From CAVUMR01 sp963742715 (GTDB taxonomy: Bacteria > Actinomycetota > Actinomycetes > Mycobacteriales > Micromonosporaceae): a stretch of DNA of 64,000 nucleotides. Every line of letters begins with the position of its first letter. The stretch's first letter is position 1. The stretch lies in assembly GCA_963742715.1 (NCBI GenBank), contig CAVUMR010000003.1, forward strand, positions 1,178,001 to 1,242,000, written 5' to 3'. A program made the translations under genes and the position numbers. A model generated the notes under the pieces. The model had not been told where the DNA came from, made no database searches, and saw nothing but the letters and a program-made list of their open reading frames with translations. Shown piece after piece: positions 8,379 through 16,622 of the stretch.

Positions 8379-9572
8379 TCAGGAGGTACCGAGCCACAGC
8401 GTCAGCATCATCGCCTCCACCGCGATGCGCGGCTTGACGTTGAGGTCGATCGCGTCGCGGCAGGCCAGTACGGCTTCGAGCCGCCGGAGCGTGCTCTCCG
8501 GCGTCCACTTCTCGGCGGCGGACCGGCTCTGGTCGGAGACATCCGCGTGTACCGGGGAGACCGGCGCGCCGAACCGCACCGCCAGTACATCGCGGTAGAA
8601 ACCGGCCAGGTCGACCAGTGCCCGGTCCAGCGCGTCCCGCTGCGCGCGGGTGGCCCGCGAGCGCTGCCGCCGCTCCAGTTCCCGTACCGCGCCGGTCATG
8701 CCGCGGGCGGCTGTACCGGCACCCCGACCGGTACCGCCGGCGCCCAACGCGGTCTCCAGCTCCTCGCGTTCGCGCACGTCCACGCCGGCCAGTGACGCGG
8801 CCGCTTCCGCCTCGGCGGCCTCGATCAGCGCGTTCGCGGCTTCGAAACAGGCGCCGATGCCGGTGAGTCGACGCGGGACGTTCAGTACCGCGGCGCGCCG
8901 GTCCCGGGCGTCCGGATCGGTGGCGAGCCGGCGGGCCCGACCGACGTGACCCTGCGCGGCCGCGGCCGCCCAGTGCGCGGTCGACGCGTCGACACCGTCC
9001 CGTTCGGTCAGCACGCCCGCTACCGCTTCCGGTCCTGGCTGGCGCAGCGTCACCACCCGGCACCGGGACCGGATCGTCACCGAGATGTCCTCGGGATGGG
9101 TGGACGGCGTACAGAGCAGGAAGACCGTACGGGGCGCCGGCTCCTCGACCGCCTTCAGCAGCGCGTTGCCGGCCGCCTCGGTGAGCCGGTCCGCGTCCTC
9201 CACCAGCAGCACCTGCCAGCGCCCCTGGCTGGGTGAGGTGGCCGCGCGCAGCACCAGCGCGCGCATCTCGTCGACGCCGATGGTGAGCCCGGACGGCACC
9301 ACGAACCGCACATCGGCGTGGGTACCGGCGAGCGTGGTGTGGCAGGCGGCGCAGTCACCGCAGCCACCGTTGACGCACTGCAGCGCGGCCGCGAACGCGC
9401 GGGCCGCCACCGATCGACCGGAGCCGGCCGGGCCGGTGAACACCCACGCGTGCGTCATCCGTCCCGGTGCCGGCTGCTCGCCGGCGACCAGTTGCGCGGC
9501 CGCGTCCACCGCGCGGCGCAGCGTCGTCACCGCGTCCGGTTGGCCGACCAGCCGGGCGAACACGTCGGTCAT
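8379..9572 (-). CDS. holB: DNA polymerase III subunit delta prime
   Basis: 397 residues. It is the clamp-loader subunit that works with gamma/tau and delta to load the beta clamp. Visible are a P-loop-like GPAGSGRS (47-54, with Arg in place of the catalytic Lys, as usual for the non-hydrolysing delta prime), a four-cysteine zinc site C66-x4-C71-x2-C74-x2-C77, a Walker-B-like LLVEDADRL and a sensor region SVTIRSRC. The C-terminal third is the helical collar domain. The start ATG overlaps the stop of the MFS-tmk gene by four bases (ATGA), so synthesis is coupled. The tmk-holB order is conserved across Actinobacteria. Confidence 0.95.
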   Translation of the reverse strand: MTDVFARLVGQPDAVTTLRRAVDAAAQLVAGEQPAPGRMTHAWVFTGPAGSGRSVAARAFAAALQCVNGGCGDCAACHTTLAGTHADVRFVVPSGLTIGVDEMRALVLRAATSPSQGRWQVLLVEDADRLTEAAGNALLKAVEEPAPRTVFLLCTPSTHPEDISVTIRSRCRVVTLRQPGPEAVAGVLTERDGVDASTAHWAAAAAQGHVGRARRLATDPDARDRRAAVLNVPRRLTGIGACFEAANALIEAAEAEAAASLAGVDVREREELETALGAGGTGRGAGTAARGMTGAVRELERRQRSRATRAQRDALDRALVDLAGFYRDVLAVRFGAPVSPVHADVSDQSRSAAEKWTPESTLRRLEAVLACRDAIDLNVKPRIAVEAMMLTLWLGTS

Positions 9573-11950
9573 CGGTCGTCCCGGGCAGCGGGTGCGGGAA
9601 CCTCCTCGGCACCGGGGTGCGTGCTGGCCGAGCGCCCGACCAGCGCCGCGGCACTCTCGGTCGCGGCCTCGGTCGACGCGCGGCTGGTGTCGTCCGCGGC
9701 AGCCGCCGACGATCCATCGGCCATGAACGCGGAGGACGGGAAGCCGGTGGAGGGAGACGCACCATTCGCGGTTCCCGGCGCGGCCTCCGGCAGAAGCTCG
9801 CTGACCCGCGCGCGTACCTGCTCCGCGATCGTCTCCGGATCGGCCAGCGCGTCGACCACCAGGTACCGCGGTCGATCGGCCGCGGCGAGATCGAGGAAGG
9901 CGTACCGCACCCGCTCGTGGAAGGCCGGCGACTCGCGCTCCAGCGCGTCGGCGTTGCCGCGCCGGTCGACCCGTTCCAACCCGATCACCGGGTCGAGGTC
10001 GAGCAGGATGACCAGGTCCGGCTTGAGGCCGCCGGTGGCCCAGTTCGACAGCCAGCCGACCTCCTCGGCCGGCAGGGTCCGACCCGCGCCCTGGTACGCC
10101 AGGGAGGAGTCGACGTACCGGTCGCACACCACCACCGCGCCGCGGGCCAGCGCGGGACGGATCACCGTGGCGACATGGTGGGCGCGATCAGCGGCGTACA
10201 ACAGCGCCTCTGCCCGTGGGGAGACGACGGTCGACGCGGGCCGGTCCAGCAGCAGCCCCCGGATCCGGGCGCCGACATCCGTCGCCCCGGGCTCCCGGGT
10301 GATGACCGCCTCGAAGCCGCGCAGCCCGACCCAGGCGGCGAGCTTGATCGCCTGAGTCGACTTGCCGGCGCCCTCGCCGCCCTCGAACACCACGAACAGG
10401 CCGCGGCCGGCGGGCGGCTCGGCCAGCCCGATCGGGCGGCCGCGCACCGACGACCACAGGTCCGCGAGCAGCGGTACCCCTGGCTTGTCGTCCATCTGGC
10501 GCAGCGCCGTCACGCCGGTCGCCACGCCGACCACGCCGGCCGCGATCAACAGGATCCGGGTGGCGCTGACCGAAATCTCGAGTCCACCCAGCTCCACGAC
10601 GTGCGACGAGCCGGCCCCGACCAGTACGCCGGACAGCGAGATCGCCAGCATCAGCACGACCCGGACCGCGGTCTGTACGAAGGCGAACACCCGCCCGCGC
10701 ATGTCGTCCGGGATCTCCCCGCCGAGCAGCGTGATGCCGGACAGGAACGCCATGCCCGCGCCCGCGCCCACCAGCAGGGTGCCGAGCACCGCGACGGTCA
10801 GGTGCGGGGCCAGCGCGAGCAGCAGCACCGACATGCCGGCCAGCACGATCGACAACCCGAACCAGCGCCGCCGGGACAACTGCCCGATCAGCCGCGGACC
10901 AGCCGCGATACCGATGCCGAGCCCGACGAAGATCACGCCGAACAGCAGGTAGAACGCGCCGTCGCCGCCGCCGAGGGACAGGGCGTAGAACTTGGCGGTA
11001 CCGATCACCACGCCGCCGCCGGCGAACGCGCCGAGGATGCCGAACACCAGTCCGCGTACCAGCGGGGTCGAGCCGACGAAACGGTAGCCCTCGAGGAACA
11101 GCTGGAAGCTGCTCGGCTGCTCGCCGCGCTCGCGCTGGTCGTCCCGGCCACTGATCTCCGGGATACCGAAGAACACGGTCAGCGCGATGGCGAGGAACGT
11201 GGCGGCGTTGAACAGCAGCGCCACGTCCGCCGCGTGGTTCACCCCGAGGTGTCCGAGCACCCAGTTCAGCGCGGCGGCCAGCGCCGCGGCCAGCACCGGA
11301 GTCAGCGCGTACGTGGTGGCCAACGTGATCTGGTTGGCCTTCTCCAGTCGCGGGCGCGGCAGCAGGTTCGGTACCGCGGCTTCCTTGGCCGGGGTCCACA
11401 CCATTGCCGCGGTCTCGATCGCGAAGGTGGCGATCGCCGCCCACGCGACCGTGGTGGCGCCCCCGGCCAGCAGGCCGACCAGCGGGATCGAGGCGGACAG
11501 CCCGAACCGGAGCACATCGCAGACCACCATCGTGTACCGGCGGTCGAAGCGGTCGGCGAGCACACCGGCGACCGGTCCGAGTACCAGCGCGGGCAGCAGC
11601 CGTACCGCGATCACGCCACCGAACGCGAGACCCTTGGCGGTCGAACCGGACACCTGTGCGGCTGCGAAAACGCTGGTCGCGAGCAGGCCGAGCCAGTCGC
11701 CGAGTGCGGACAGCCCGAGTACCAGCCAGAGCCGGCGGAACGCCCGCAACCGGAGTACCGCGCGGATCTCGTCGAAGCCGGACAGGTCCACCCCGGCGGT
11801 CCCGGCGCGCGACGCGTCAGCCGGAGCGTCGGCCTTGGCGTCGGCGGCCGGGTCGGCGCTGGCGGGTGCGCCCTGCGGTGGGGTCGACTCCTCCGGGGAG
11901 AACACGTCCTCCGGGAAAGGATCGTCAGGAGATCGGGTGCCGATGGCCAT
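9569..11950 (-). CDS. tmk: Thymidylate kinase fused to an N-terminal MFS transporter-like domain
   Basis: 793 residues. Residues about 60-480 form a 12-helix major facilitator domain with the motif LADRFDRRY in the first cytoplasmic loop. A short linker leads to a complete thymidylate kinase (about 515-750). The kinase has the P-loop FEGGEGAGKST, the DRYVDSSLAYQGAGR block and an R-rich LID region, and makes dTDP from dTMP. The C-terminal tail is Ala/Ser-rich. The fusion puts an essential nucleotide kinase on the membrane. Similar fusions are known in Micromonosporaceae and related actinobacteria, and what the transporter half carries is unknown. GGAGGT directly abuts the ATG, an unusually short spacing. 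It is coupled to holB. Confidence 0.92.
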   Translation of the reverse strand: MAIGTRSPDDPFPEDVFSPEESTPPQGAPASADPAADAKADAPADASRAGTAGVDLSGFDEIRAVLRLRAFRRLWLVLGLSALGDWLGLLATSVFAAAQVSGSTAKGLAFGGVIAVRLLPALVLGPVAGVLADRFDRRYTMVVCDVLRFGLSASIPLVGLLAGGATTVAWAAIATFAIETAAMVWTPAKEAAVPNLLPRPRLEKANQITLATTYALTPVLAAALAAALNWVLGHLGVNHAADVALLFNAATFLAIALTVFFGIPEISGRDDQRERGEQPSSFQLFLEGYRFVGSTPLVRGLVFGILGAFAGGGVVIGTAKFYALSLGGGDGAFYLLFGVIFVGLGIGIAAGPRLIGQLSRRRWFGLSIVLAGMSVLLLALAPHLTVAVLGTLLVGAGAGMAFLSGITLLGGEIPDDMRGRVFAFVQTAVRVVLMLAISLSGVLVGAGSSHVVELGGLEISVSATRILLIAAGVVGVATGVTALRQMDDKPGVPLLADLWSSVRGRPIGLAEPPAGRGLFVVFEGGEGAGKSTQAIKLAAWVGLRGFEAVITREPGATDVGARIRGLLLDRPASTVVSPRAEALLYAADRAHHVATVIRPALARGAVVVCDRYVDSSLAYQGAGRTLPAEEVGWLSNWATGGLKPDLVILLDLDPVIGLERVDRRGNADALERESPAFHERVRYAFLDLAAADRPRYLVVDALADPETIAEQVRARVSELLPEAAPGTANGASPSTGFPSSAFMADGSSAAAADDTSRASTEAATESAAALVGRSASTHPGAEEVPAPAARDDR

Positions 11951-12140
11951 ACCTCCGCGGATCGGCCCCCACGTACTGCCTCGCCGTCACTCGGCGTCAG
12001 CGCACTGTCGGTGGCCTGCGATCGGCGTCCTTCGCCGACGTGCTCACTGTAACCAGGGTCGGCAGCGGACCTGACCCCAGCGCGCCAGTCCGGGACTCGA
12101 TCTTGCGCGGGCCGGACCCGGACGCGGCTACGGTGCTGAT

Positions 12141-13331
12141 ATGCAACCGATGGACCGGTACCGGTATGACCGGGCCACCGAGCACCTCGATCCGCCGTTC
12201 GCGATCGTCGACCTCACGTCGTTCCGGGCGAACGCGGCCGACCTCGCCCGGGCGACCGCCGGCAAGCCGATCCGGGTCGCGAGCAAATCGGTCCGCTGCC
12301 GGCACCTGATCTCGGACGCCCTGACCGTGTCCGGCTTCGCCGGGATCATGGCGTACACGCTTGCCGAGGCGATCTGGCTGGCCGACCACGGCGCGACCGA
12401 CGTACTGGTGGCCTATCCGTCCGCGGATCGGGCCAGTATCGCCGCGCTGTCGGACGAGTCGCGGGCCAGCCGGATCACGCTCATGGTGGACGACCCCGCC
12501 CAGCTCGATCTGGTCGAGCGGACGCTTCCGCCGGTACACCCGCCGGTCCGGGTCTGTTTGGAACTCGACGCGTCCTGGCGGCCACTGGGCGGCCGGTTGC
12601 ACATCGGGGTACGACGCTCCCCGATCCACACCGCGGAACAGGCGGCCGTGCTGGCGCGGCACGTCGCCGGGCGCGCCGGCTTCCGGCTGGTGGGACTGAT
12701 GGCGTACGAGGCACAGATCGCCGGACTGCCGGACCGTCCCCCCGGCCAGCGGCTGATGGGCCTCGGGATCCGGGAAGTGCAGCGCCGGTCGTACCGCGAG
12801 CTCGTGGCCCGGCGCGCGGCGGTGGTGGCCGCGGTACGCCAGTACGCCGAGCTGGAGTTCGTCAACGGCGGCGGTACCGGCAGTGCCGGTCGTACCGCGG
12901 CGGATCCGGCCGTGACCGAGGTGACCGCCGGCAGCGGGTTGTACGGCCCGGCCCTGTTCGACGGGTACACCGCGTGGCGACCGCGACCGGCCGCGGCGTT
13001 CGCCCTGCCGGTGGTACGCCGTCCCGGCCCCGGCGTCGTCACGGTGCTCGGCGGCGGCTGGATCGCGTCCGGGCAGGCGAACCGGTCCCGACTCCCGGTG
13101 CCGTGGCTGCCGGACGGGCTGCGCCTGCTCAGTACCGAGGGGGCCGGCGAGGTACAGACTCCGGTCGCCGGTACGGCAGCGGACTCGCTACGGGTGGGCG
13201 ACCGGGTCTGGTTCCGGCACAGCAAGGCCGGCGAGCTGTGCGAGCACGTGAACGAGTTGCACCTGGTGGACGGCGACGCGGTGGTGGGAGTGGTGCCGAC
13301 CTACCGCGGCGAGGGCAAGGCGTTCCTCTAG
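12141..13331 (+). CDS. PLP-dependent amino acid deaminase/aldolase (D-threonine aldolase-like)
   Basis: 396 residues of the alanine-racemase-type TIM-barrel family. FAIVDLTSF and then RVASKSVR (K49 predicted to form the PLP Schiff base) start the barrel. GGGTGSAG (about 252-259) matches the phosphate-binding glycines. The C-terminal beta domain ends with GDRVWFRHSKAGELCEHVNELHLV, where the His and Cys are in the position of the metal ligands of D-threonine aldolases. Family members split D-hydroxy-amino acids or deaminate D-amino acids, and the substrate here is not known. TACGGT 6 nt before the ATG and the lack of a ribosome site suggest a leaderless mRNA. Confidence 0.8.
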   Translation: MQPMDRYRYDRATEHLDPPFAIVDLTSFRANAADLARATAGKPIRVASKSVRCRHLISDALTVSGFAGIMAYTLAEAIWLADHGATDVLVAYPSADRASIAALSDESRASRITLMVDDPAQLDLVERTLPPVHPPVRVCLELDASWRPLGGRLHIGVRRSPIHTAEQAAVLARHVAGRAGFRLVGLMAYEAQIAGLPDRPPGQRLMGLGIREVQRRSYRELVARRAAVVAAVRQYAELEFVNGGGTGSAGRTAADPAVTEVTAGSGLYGPALFDGYTAWRPRPAAAFALPVVRRPGPGVVTVLGGGWIASGQANRSRLPVPWLPDGLRLLSTEGAGEVQTPVAGTAADSLRVGDRVWFRHSKAGELCEHVNELHLVDGDAVVGVVPTYRGEGKAFL

Positions 13332-13340
13332 CGCCGGGGC

Positions 13341-13453
13341 CGGCCCGGTCGGGATCCGTCGCCGGCGCGGCCCGGCCGGGGTTCGCGATGAACAGGCCGG
13401 CGCGGTCGGGATCCGTCGCCGGCGCCGCCCGGCCGGGGTCCGCGATCAACAGG
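13341..13453. repeat. 57-bp-spaced direct duplication
   Basis: Two copies of a 56-bp GC-rich segment (13341-13396 and 13398-13453) differ at only a few positions. They fill the gap between the convergent aldolase-like and TetR genes. Confidence 0.8.
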
Positions 13454-13470
13454 TTGGGCCGAGAGAAGCG

Positions 13471-14103
13471 TCAGTCCTCGACGTAACCCGACAGGTACTC
13501 CCGGATCATGGTCTTGGCTTCGGCGATGACGCCACGGTCGCCGTGCGGGTCGCGGCGGAACGCGAGTTTGATCAACGCGTCACCGGTCTCCAACGCGATG
13601 GTGAGCGCGAACATCAGGCGCGGCGTCGGGGCGAGCCCGAACCGTTCACTGAGCAGCCCGGCGAGCCGGGTGACGATCACGCTGTTGTTGTCCTTGTCGT
13701 CTTCGAGCAGGTGCATGTCGACGACGTCGCCGAAGTGCAGGGCGCGGAAACCGGGAGTGGTCCGGTGCATCTCGATGTACTCGTCGATGACCGCGTCCAC
13801 GGTCTGCGACCAGTGGTCGAAGCCGCCCTCGTCGAACCGCGCGACCAGTTGGTCGAGGTACTCCTCGAGATTGCGCAGGGTCAGTGCCTGTACGACCGCG
13901 CGCTTGTCCGGGAAGAACTGGTACACCGAGCCGATCGCGACCCCGGCCCGCTCGGCCAGCAGCGTGGTGGTGAGACCGTCGTAGCCGACCTCGTCGACGA
14001 GCGTCGCGCAGGCGTCGAGCATCCGCTGCACCCGGGCGGCGGACCGCTCCTGGACCGGCACGCGTCGCAGTGGCGCCTCACTCGCTCGTGGCTCCTGCGT
14101 CAT
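13471..14103 (-). CDS. TetR-family transcriptional regulator
   Basis: 210 residues. The N-terminal helix-turn-helix GLTTTLLAERAGVAIGSVYQFFPDKRAVV (about 43-71) is typical TetR. The C-terminal half is the helical ligand/dimer domain and includes an acidic LLEDDKDNN loop. The target genes are unknown. It is neither clearly divergent from nor in an operon with a neighbour. The ATG at 14103 is preceded by AGGGGA 7 nt upstream and was preferred over the GTG at 14127. It lies upstream of the caspase/EACC1 cassette on the same strand, but the cassette is transcribed toward it, so no autoregulated pair is evident. Confidence 0.88.
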   Translation of the reverse strand: MTQEPRASEAPLRRVPVQERSAARVQRMLDACATLVDEVGYDGLTTTLLAERAGVAIGSVYQFFPDKRAVVQALTLRNLEEYLDQLVARFDEGGFDHWSQTVDAVIDEYIEMHRTTPGFRALHFGDVVDMHLLEDDKDNNSVIVTRLAGLLSERFGLAPTPRLMFALTIALETGDALIKLAFRRDPHGDRGVIAEAKTMIREYLSGYVED

Positions 14104-14281
14104 GGCCTGTCCCCTGGCCGTCGGCACGACTGGCTCCCTTCACCCCGTTCCCGCCCCATCATGCCCGACCGCACTCCTGGCAGCAGGCTGGCCGGACACC
14201 CTGGGTCAACGCACGACCCGCCGACCGGTCACGAGAACCGGGCAATCTTGCCTGTTTCGGCGGGGGATCGAGGCGCTTTGG

Positions 14282-15994
14282 TCACACTCCGGAGGCGCTG
14301 GACAACGCTCCGACGCAGAGGACCGCGACGAACAGCAACACGATCGCCAGCGAGATCCACAGCCAGACCGCGTTGTTGGCCTTGGGCGTCGGCCGCGGCT
14401 GCCAGCCGGTGTTCGGCGGGTATCGGCCGGGCTGCGGCCCGACCACGTGCCCGGGCGGCGCCGAAACCGGTCCGGCGGCCTGCCCGGGAGGTGCGGACAC
14501 CTGCCCGGGAGGTGCGGATACCGGTCCGGGCGGTGCGGATACCGGTCCGGGCGGGCCGGAGACCTGTCCGAGCTGGGCGGAGGCCGGCCCGGGCGCAACG
14601 CCCCAGCCGGCCGGCGCCGGGCCAGGTCCGGTCGCCGCGACCCGGTAGGGCGCGCCCTGGCTGTGTTGTGCCGGTCGCTGCTGCGTCGGCACCGGACCCT
14701 GTTGCGCCGGCGGGCCCTGCGCCGGTGCCGGTTGCGTCGAGGCGGTCGCCAGCACCTCGACCACGACCTCGACGGTCGCGCCGCCGGTGGGCGCGGTCAG
14801 GTCGATCTGGGACCGCCACTGGCCGGCACGGCCGGTGTCCACCGTGACGTCCAGGCCGTCCTCGGTCTCGGTGACCCGGATCCAGTGCTGCGACATCTTG
14901 TACGTACACGCCCGCGCGACCGGCGGCCCGAGCAGTGGTACCGACCGGTGCGGCGCGACCGAGTCCTGGCGCAGCCGGCCGAAGTCGAGCCGGGTCTCGG
15001 CCGGATGCGGCATCGCTTCCCGCAGCGCGTCGGCTGCCGCGGCCGCCACCTGCTCGATGTCGGCCCGTACCAGCTCGGCCAGCGCGTCCCGCGCTCCCAC
15101 CGCGGCCGGTACGTTGTCGCCGATCAACCGGGAGCGCAGCTCGCTTACCGCGCCGAGCCGGGTCAGCCGGTTGGAGTCGGCGATCGCGTTCCGCAGCTCC
15201 TCGGGTACCGGTACCGGCACGATCCGCTTGCGGTTGCTGCGCGCGATGTACAGCTCGCCCTGCAGTTCGAAGTTGCGACCCGGGGTCTGGTTCGGGTTCT
15301 CCTCCTGCACCCGGTCGAACACGTAGTCGTACAACTCGTCGAGCGCCACCCAGCCGTCCTCGTCCCGGTCGGCTTCGCCGCTCACCAGCCCGTCCACCAG
15401 CGCACTGGTGAACACCGAGGGGCGTTGCGCACTGCCGTCGGCGAGCCGGTCGCCTTCGAAGGCGTACTCCATCGAGCTGCACGCGGTGATCACCGCGCGG
15501 CCGCGGCCGCCGCCGACCCGCTCGGCCGGGAAGTTGTCCAGTACGTTCACGTCTCCGGCGGCCCGTACCGCGGCGCCCTGCGAGAACGCCCCGCCGTAGC
15601 AGCAGTCGAGCAGCAGCACGATGCTGCGGGCCCGACTGGTACGCATGCACCGCTGGACGAAGTCGGCCGGTACGGCGGTGGAGCCGAGCCGGGTCGGCCG
15701 GGTGTTGCGGGCGGACAGGAACAGCTCGCCGGCCTCGCTCTTCAGCCCGTGGCAGGAGAAGTGCAGCAGGAGCAGGTCGTCCGGGCGGCCGACCGAGAAG
15801 AAGTCCTCGATGTGCGCGCTGACCACGTGCGCCGGCTCGTTGCGTACGACCTCCACGTCGAAGCCGCCGATGCCCGGATCGCCGAGCGTGCCGGCGAGCG
15901 ACTCGGCGTCCCGGGCCGGAGAGCGCAGCCGGCGCAGTTCGGCGTGTTCGTACTCGTCGTTGGCGACGATCAGCGCTTTCCGGGAACCCGTCAC
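14282..15994 (-). CDS. EACC1-associated caspase-like peptidase with C-terminal membrane anchor
   Basis: 570 residues. Residues 1-255 form a caspase-like peptidase (clan CD). H82 in HFSCHG and C132 in LLLDCCYGGAF are the catalytic His-Cys pair, and an EF-hand-like DRDEDGWV follows near 220. A helical segment and a beta-rich part (about 260-430) come next, then a Pro-rich stalk with repeats of SAPPGPV. A single hydrophobic helix, AVWLWISLAIVLLFVAVL (about 540-560), sits near the end, with a short outer or inner tail. The gene begins 13 bp after the EACC1 gene, so they form one operon. Predicted role: effector of a bacterial conflict or programmed-death system acting at the membrane. That is inferred from the family, not shown. 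The start is the GTG at 15994. Confidence 0.85.
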   Translation of the reverse strand: MTGSRKALIVANDEYEHAELRRLRSPARDAESLAGTLGDPGIGGFDVEVVRNEPAHVVSAHIEDFFSVGRPDDLLLLHFSCHGLKSEAGELFLSARNTRPTRLGSTAVPADFVQRCMRTSRARSIVLLLDCCYGGAFSQGAAVRAAGDVNVLDNFPAERVGGGRGRAVITACSSMEYAFEGDRLADGSAQRPSVFTSALVDGLVSGEADRDEDGWVALDELYDYVFDRVQEENPNQTPGRNFELQGELYIARSNRKRIVPVPVPEELRNAIADSNRLTRLGAVSELRSRLIGDNVPAAVGARDALAELVRADIEQVAAAAADALREAMPHPAETRLDFGRLRQDSVAPHRSVPLLGPPVARACTYKMSQHWIRVTETEDGLDVTVDTGRAGQWRSQIDLTAPTGGATVEVVVEVLATASTQPAPAQGPPAQQGPVPTQQRPAQHSQGAPYRVAATGPGPAPAGWGVAPGPASAQLGQVSGPPGPVSAPPGPVSAPPGQVSAPPGQAAGPVSAPPGHVVGPQPGRYPPNTGWQPRPTPKANNAVWLWISLAIVLLFVAVLCVGALSSASGV

Positions 15995-16007
15995 GACCCG
16001 CCTCCCG

Positions 16008-16439
16008 TCACGACCCGCTGCCGGGCTCGTCCCGCGCCCCGGTGCCGGCCGCGGGCTCGCCGATGCCGGAGTGCCGCTCGATGAACAGGTCGACCACCCG
16101 GGCCTGCTCGTCCGGCGAAGCGCCGGAGAGCACCAGCACGTCCCCGTCGAGCTCCAGCCGTACCGTGCGTACTCCGCCGGAGCCGCGGTGCAGCCAGCTC
16201 TGTACCGCGCTGACCACCGACCGCAGTACCGGCCCGGACTTCGCCAGGCCGATCACCAGGCCACCGACCGCCGCGATGTCCAGCGCGCGGGAGCCCGGCG
16301 GTGGCGGGCCGGCCGGGAGTGCGCGTACGTCCTCGACATCGAGTTGCAGGAGCTCCCGGCGCAGGTACCCGGTCAACTGGTCGAGCCGCTCCGGAGCGGC
16401 CTCGTCCTCGCTGAGCAGAAGTGTCAGTCCACTGTCCAT
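16008..16439 (-). CDS. EACC1 (effector-associated constant component 1) protein
   Basis: 143 residues. An N-terminal segment LTGYLRRELLQLDVEDVRAL, a Gly/Pro linker and ALDIAAVGGLVIGLAKSG are followed by a helix (VVSAVQSWLHR) and a strand pair (TVRLELDGDVLVLSG). This matches the small EACC1 proteins described by Aravind and colleagues as the constant partner of variable effectors (caspases, trypsin-like peptidases, others). The gene is the first of a two-gene operon with the caspase. Its likely job is to bind or sense a signal and control the effector; this is a prediction. GGGGTGGG precedes the ATG. Confidence 0.8.
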   Translation of the reverse strand: MDSGLTLLLSEDEAAPERLDQLTGYLRRELLQLDVEDVRALPAGPPPPGSRALDIAAVGGLVIGLAKSGPVLRSVVSAVQSWLHRGSGGVRTVRLELDGDVLVLSGASPDEQARVVDLFIERHSGIGEPAAGTGARDEPGSGS

Positions 16440-16622
16440 TGGCCCACCCCTATTCCGGCGTGCCCATCCAAAAAAGAATGCACCCGTTAAAGCGCGTTGG
16501 GGCCGGTACCGGCGACAGATCTACGACACCGCCGGTCGACTCGCGCGCGTTCGACAGGCAATGTCGTATTCGACCGGCGGCGGGGATTGACGCGAGCGGA
16601 TGTGAGCGGTACTCACGTCGCT

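Noticed and set aside
9467..12052. Antisense frame opposite the MFS-tmk gene
   Set aside because: Shadow; the residues are low-complexity Arg/Gln/Gly, with no start signal.
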